Source of the DNA: Enterococcus mundtii
Lineage (GTDB): Bacteria > Bacillota > Bacilli > Lactobacillales > Enterococcaceae
NCBI RefSeq assembly: GCF_002947535.1
Contig: NZ_PUAP01000009.1
Span: 1-64,000 of the forward strand
Reading direction: 5' to 3'
Length of the DNA stretch: 64,000 bases
Of this stretch, positions 63,365-64,000 are shown one piece after another. The notes beneath the pieces are model-generated. The model was not told the DNA's origin. It saw nothing but the letters and a program-made list of their open reading frames with translations, and made no database searches. Within the stretch, counting starts at the first letter, position 1. Each line of letters starts with the position of its first letter. The position numbers and the translations under genes were made by a program.

Positions 63365-63393
63365 AATATACGCTACTCCTTAACTTGTGTCAA
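63365..63393 (-). promoter_or_regulatory. Promoter of the Zur-controlled rpmG operon
   Basis: Minus strand TTGACA (63388-63393), 17-base spacer, TATATT (63365-63370). Confidence 0.75.
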
Positions 63394-63458
63394 TAAAAAA
63401 AACAAATGAAAATCCACTCAAATGAATATGCACTCATTTTATACAGTGAAAAAATAAC

Positions 63459-63516
63459 AAAAAAACGGTTGATCAATGAAGCTACTGCATACTCCATTGA
63501 CCAACCGTTTTTTTGT
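63459..63516 (-). terminator. Terminator after the hexosaminidase gene
   Basis: AAAAAACGGTTGATCAATG / CATTGACCAACCGTTTTTTT stem (one mismatch) with T run on the minus strand. Confidence 0.85.
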
Positions 63517-63524
63517 CTTTACTA

Positions 63525-64000
63525 TTAATTAGTGCTTGTTTCTAGTAGTTCAAATAGATCAGCCAGTACCAACTCTGCTTGTGGGTCATCTGCCCAAATA
63601 CCGACCATACTACCCATCACCGGTAATTCAGTACCGCTAATTACAGTGGATGTCAAAATTGTCGCTAGTGCGTTTTTTGCTGTATCAAAGGAGTAGTGTC
63701 CTTGTTCACTTGTTTTTCGACCAATGACCCAATACCAGTGATCGTTTGTATTCAATAATTGATGCCCTTGATCAAGTAAAAATTCAGCAGAACTGACGTG
63801 ATAGTTGTTCCACCCTGCTGTCCAGTAGGCAATCACTAAGTCTTGATCGAATCGACCAAATTGTTCTTTTTCCTCGTAGTAGATGCCGTCATTAAACACG
63901 ATCGGAATCATTCCATAGGTTTTGACCAGTTGTGCCAATTGGTTGGTATAGGTGACAAAATCGCGATACTTCCCAGACTGCTGGAGTCCTCGCCACCCGC
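63525..64000 (-). CDS. C-terminal part of a GH20-type beta-N-acetylhexosaminidase (partial)
   Basis: The frame is open to the window edge, so about 158 C-terminal residues are visible (beginning GWRGLQQSGKYRDFVTYTNQ). Segments VKTYGMIPIVFNDGIYYEE, LVIAYWTAGWNNY, GHQLLNTNDHWYWVIGR and MGSMVGIWADDP fit the last strands of the GH20 barrel, with the Trp lining the GlcNAc pocket. It would release terminal GlcNAc/GalNAc. The apparent internal start near 63938 is a TTG within the gene, not a true start. Confidence 0.88.
   Translation of the reverse strand, partial: GWRGLQQSGKYRDFVTYTNQLAQLVKTYGMIPIVFNDGIYYEEKEQFGRFDQDLVIAYWTAGWNNYHVSSAEFLLDQGHQLLNTNDHWYWVIGRKTSEQGHYSFDTAKNALATILTSTVISGTELPVMGSMVGIWADDPQAELVLADLFELLETSTN

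Noticed and set aside
1-64000. CRISPR arrays, insertion sequences, rRNA operons
   Set aside because: No regularly spaced repeats, transposase-like frames with terminal inverted repeats, or rRNA signatures were found on reading.

Overview
The window looks like chromosome from a low-GC Gram-positive of the genus Enterococcus, most likely the E. faecium side of the genus. The tmRNA at 56461-56825 encodes the proteolysis tag AKNENNSYALAA, which I remember as the E. faecium form (E. faecalis has F in place of Y). The citrate cluster follows the enterococcal oadHDB-citCDEFX-oadA / citHO layout. Ribosome binding sites are strong and AGGAGG-like throughout. No complete mobile element, insertion sequence, CRISPR array or rRNA is present.

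Layout. 0-0.4 kb: edge of a type VII secretion (LXG-type) locus. 0.6-4.5 kb: Fur-regulated siderophore/heme-type ABC importer with divergent promoters. 4.6-12.3 kb: complete kdpFABCDE potassium uptake and sensor operon, including a 26-residue KdpF. 12.5-18.1 kb: folA, rpmG, a YdaT-like stress protein, asnB, two unrecognised cysteine-containing proteins and tRNA-Ser(CGA). 18.4-23.6 kb: TetR regulator, internally duplicated DUF1576 membrane protein with a small partner, a VTT/DedA protein and a membrane-anchored glycerophosphodiesterase. 23.6-29.35 kb: accessory stretch that reads as a decayed prophage. It holds a lone holin, an XRE repressor with ImmA and three matching operators, a solitary HsdR-N-like nuclease, a lipoprotein and the frameshifted tail of a tyrosine integrase, and it ends beside the 3' end of pgi.

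29.4-44 kb: housekeeping genes (pgi, gdhA, a YhiN-type flavoprotein, YbaK deacylase, aroD, an RlmI-like methyltransferase, ltaS), then an ABC permease paired with an ATPase-like protein that has lost its catalytic motifs, then an sdpI-like/response regulator/histidine kinase operon and a Cof-type HAD phosphatase. 44.2-55.5 kb: citrate fermentation. The minus-strand operon oadH-oadD-oadB-(small OadG-like subunit, frameshifted)-citC-citD-citE-citF-citX-oadA faces the plus-strand operon citH-citO-citG across a shared regulatory region with a good cre site. CitH imports citrate, citrate lyase (CitDEF, charged by CitG/CitX/CitC) splits it to acetate and oxaloacetate, and the Oad complex decarboxylates oxaloacetate to pyruvate.

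55.4-64 kb: orphan response regulator, tmRNA, a MarR-nitroreductase-monooxygenase operon, a free-methionine-sulfoxide-reductase-type GAF protein, budA and alsS (acetoin pathway, consuming the pyruvate produced by citrate fermentation; AlsS carries an unusual triple repeat at its N-terminus), a GNAT acetyltransferase, a zinc-independent L33 paralogue plus a 37-residue basic protein behind a near-consensus Zur box, and the C-terminal part of a GH20-type hexosaminidase. Start codons were set by ribosome binding sites, so several differ from the longest open frame. All family assignments are from reading the sequences; no database search was run.
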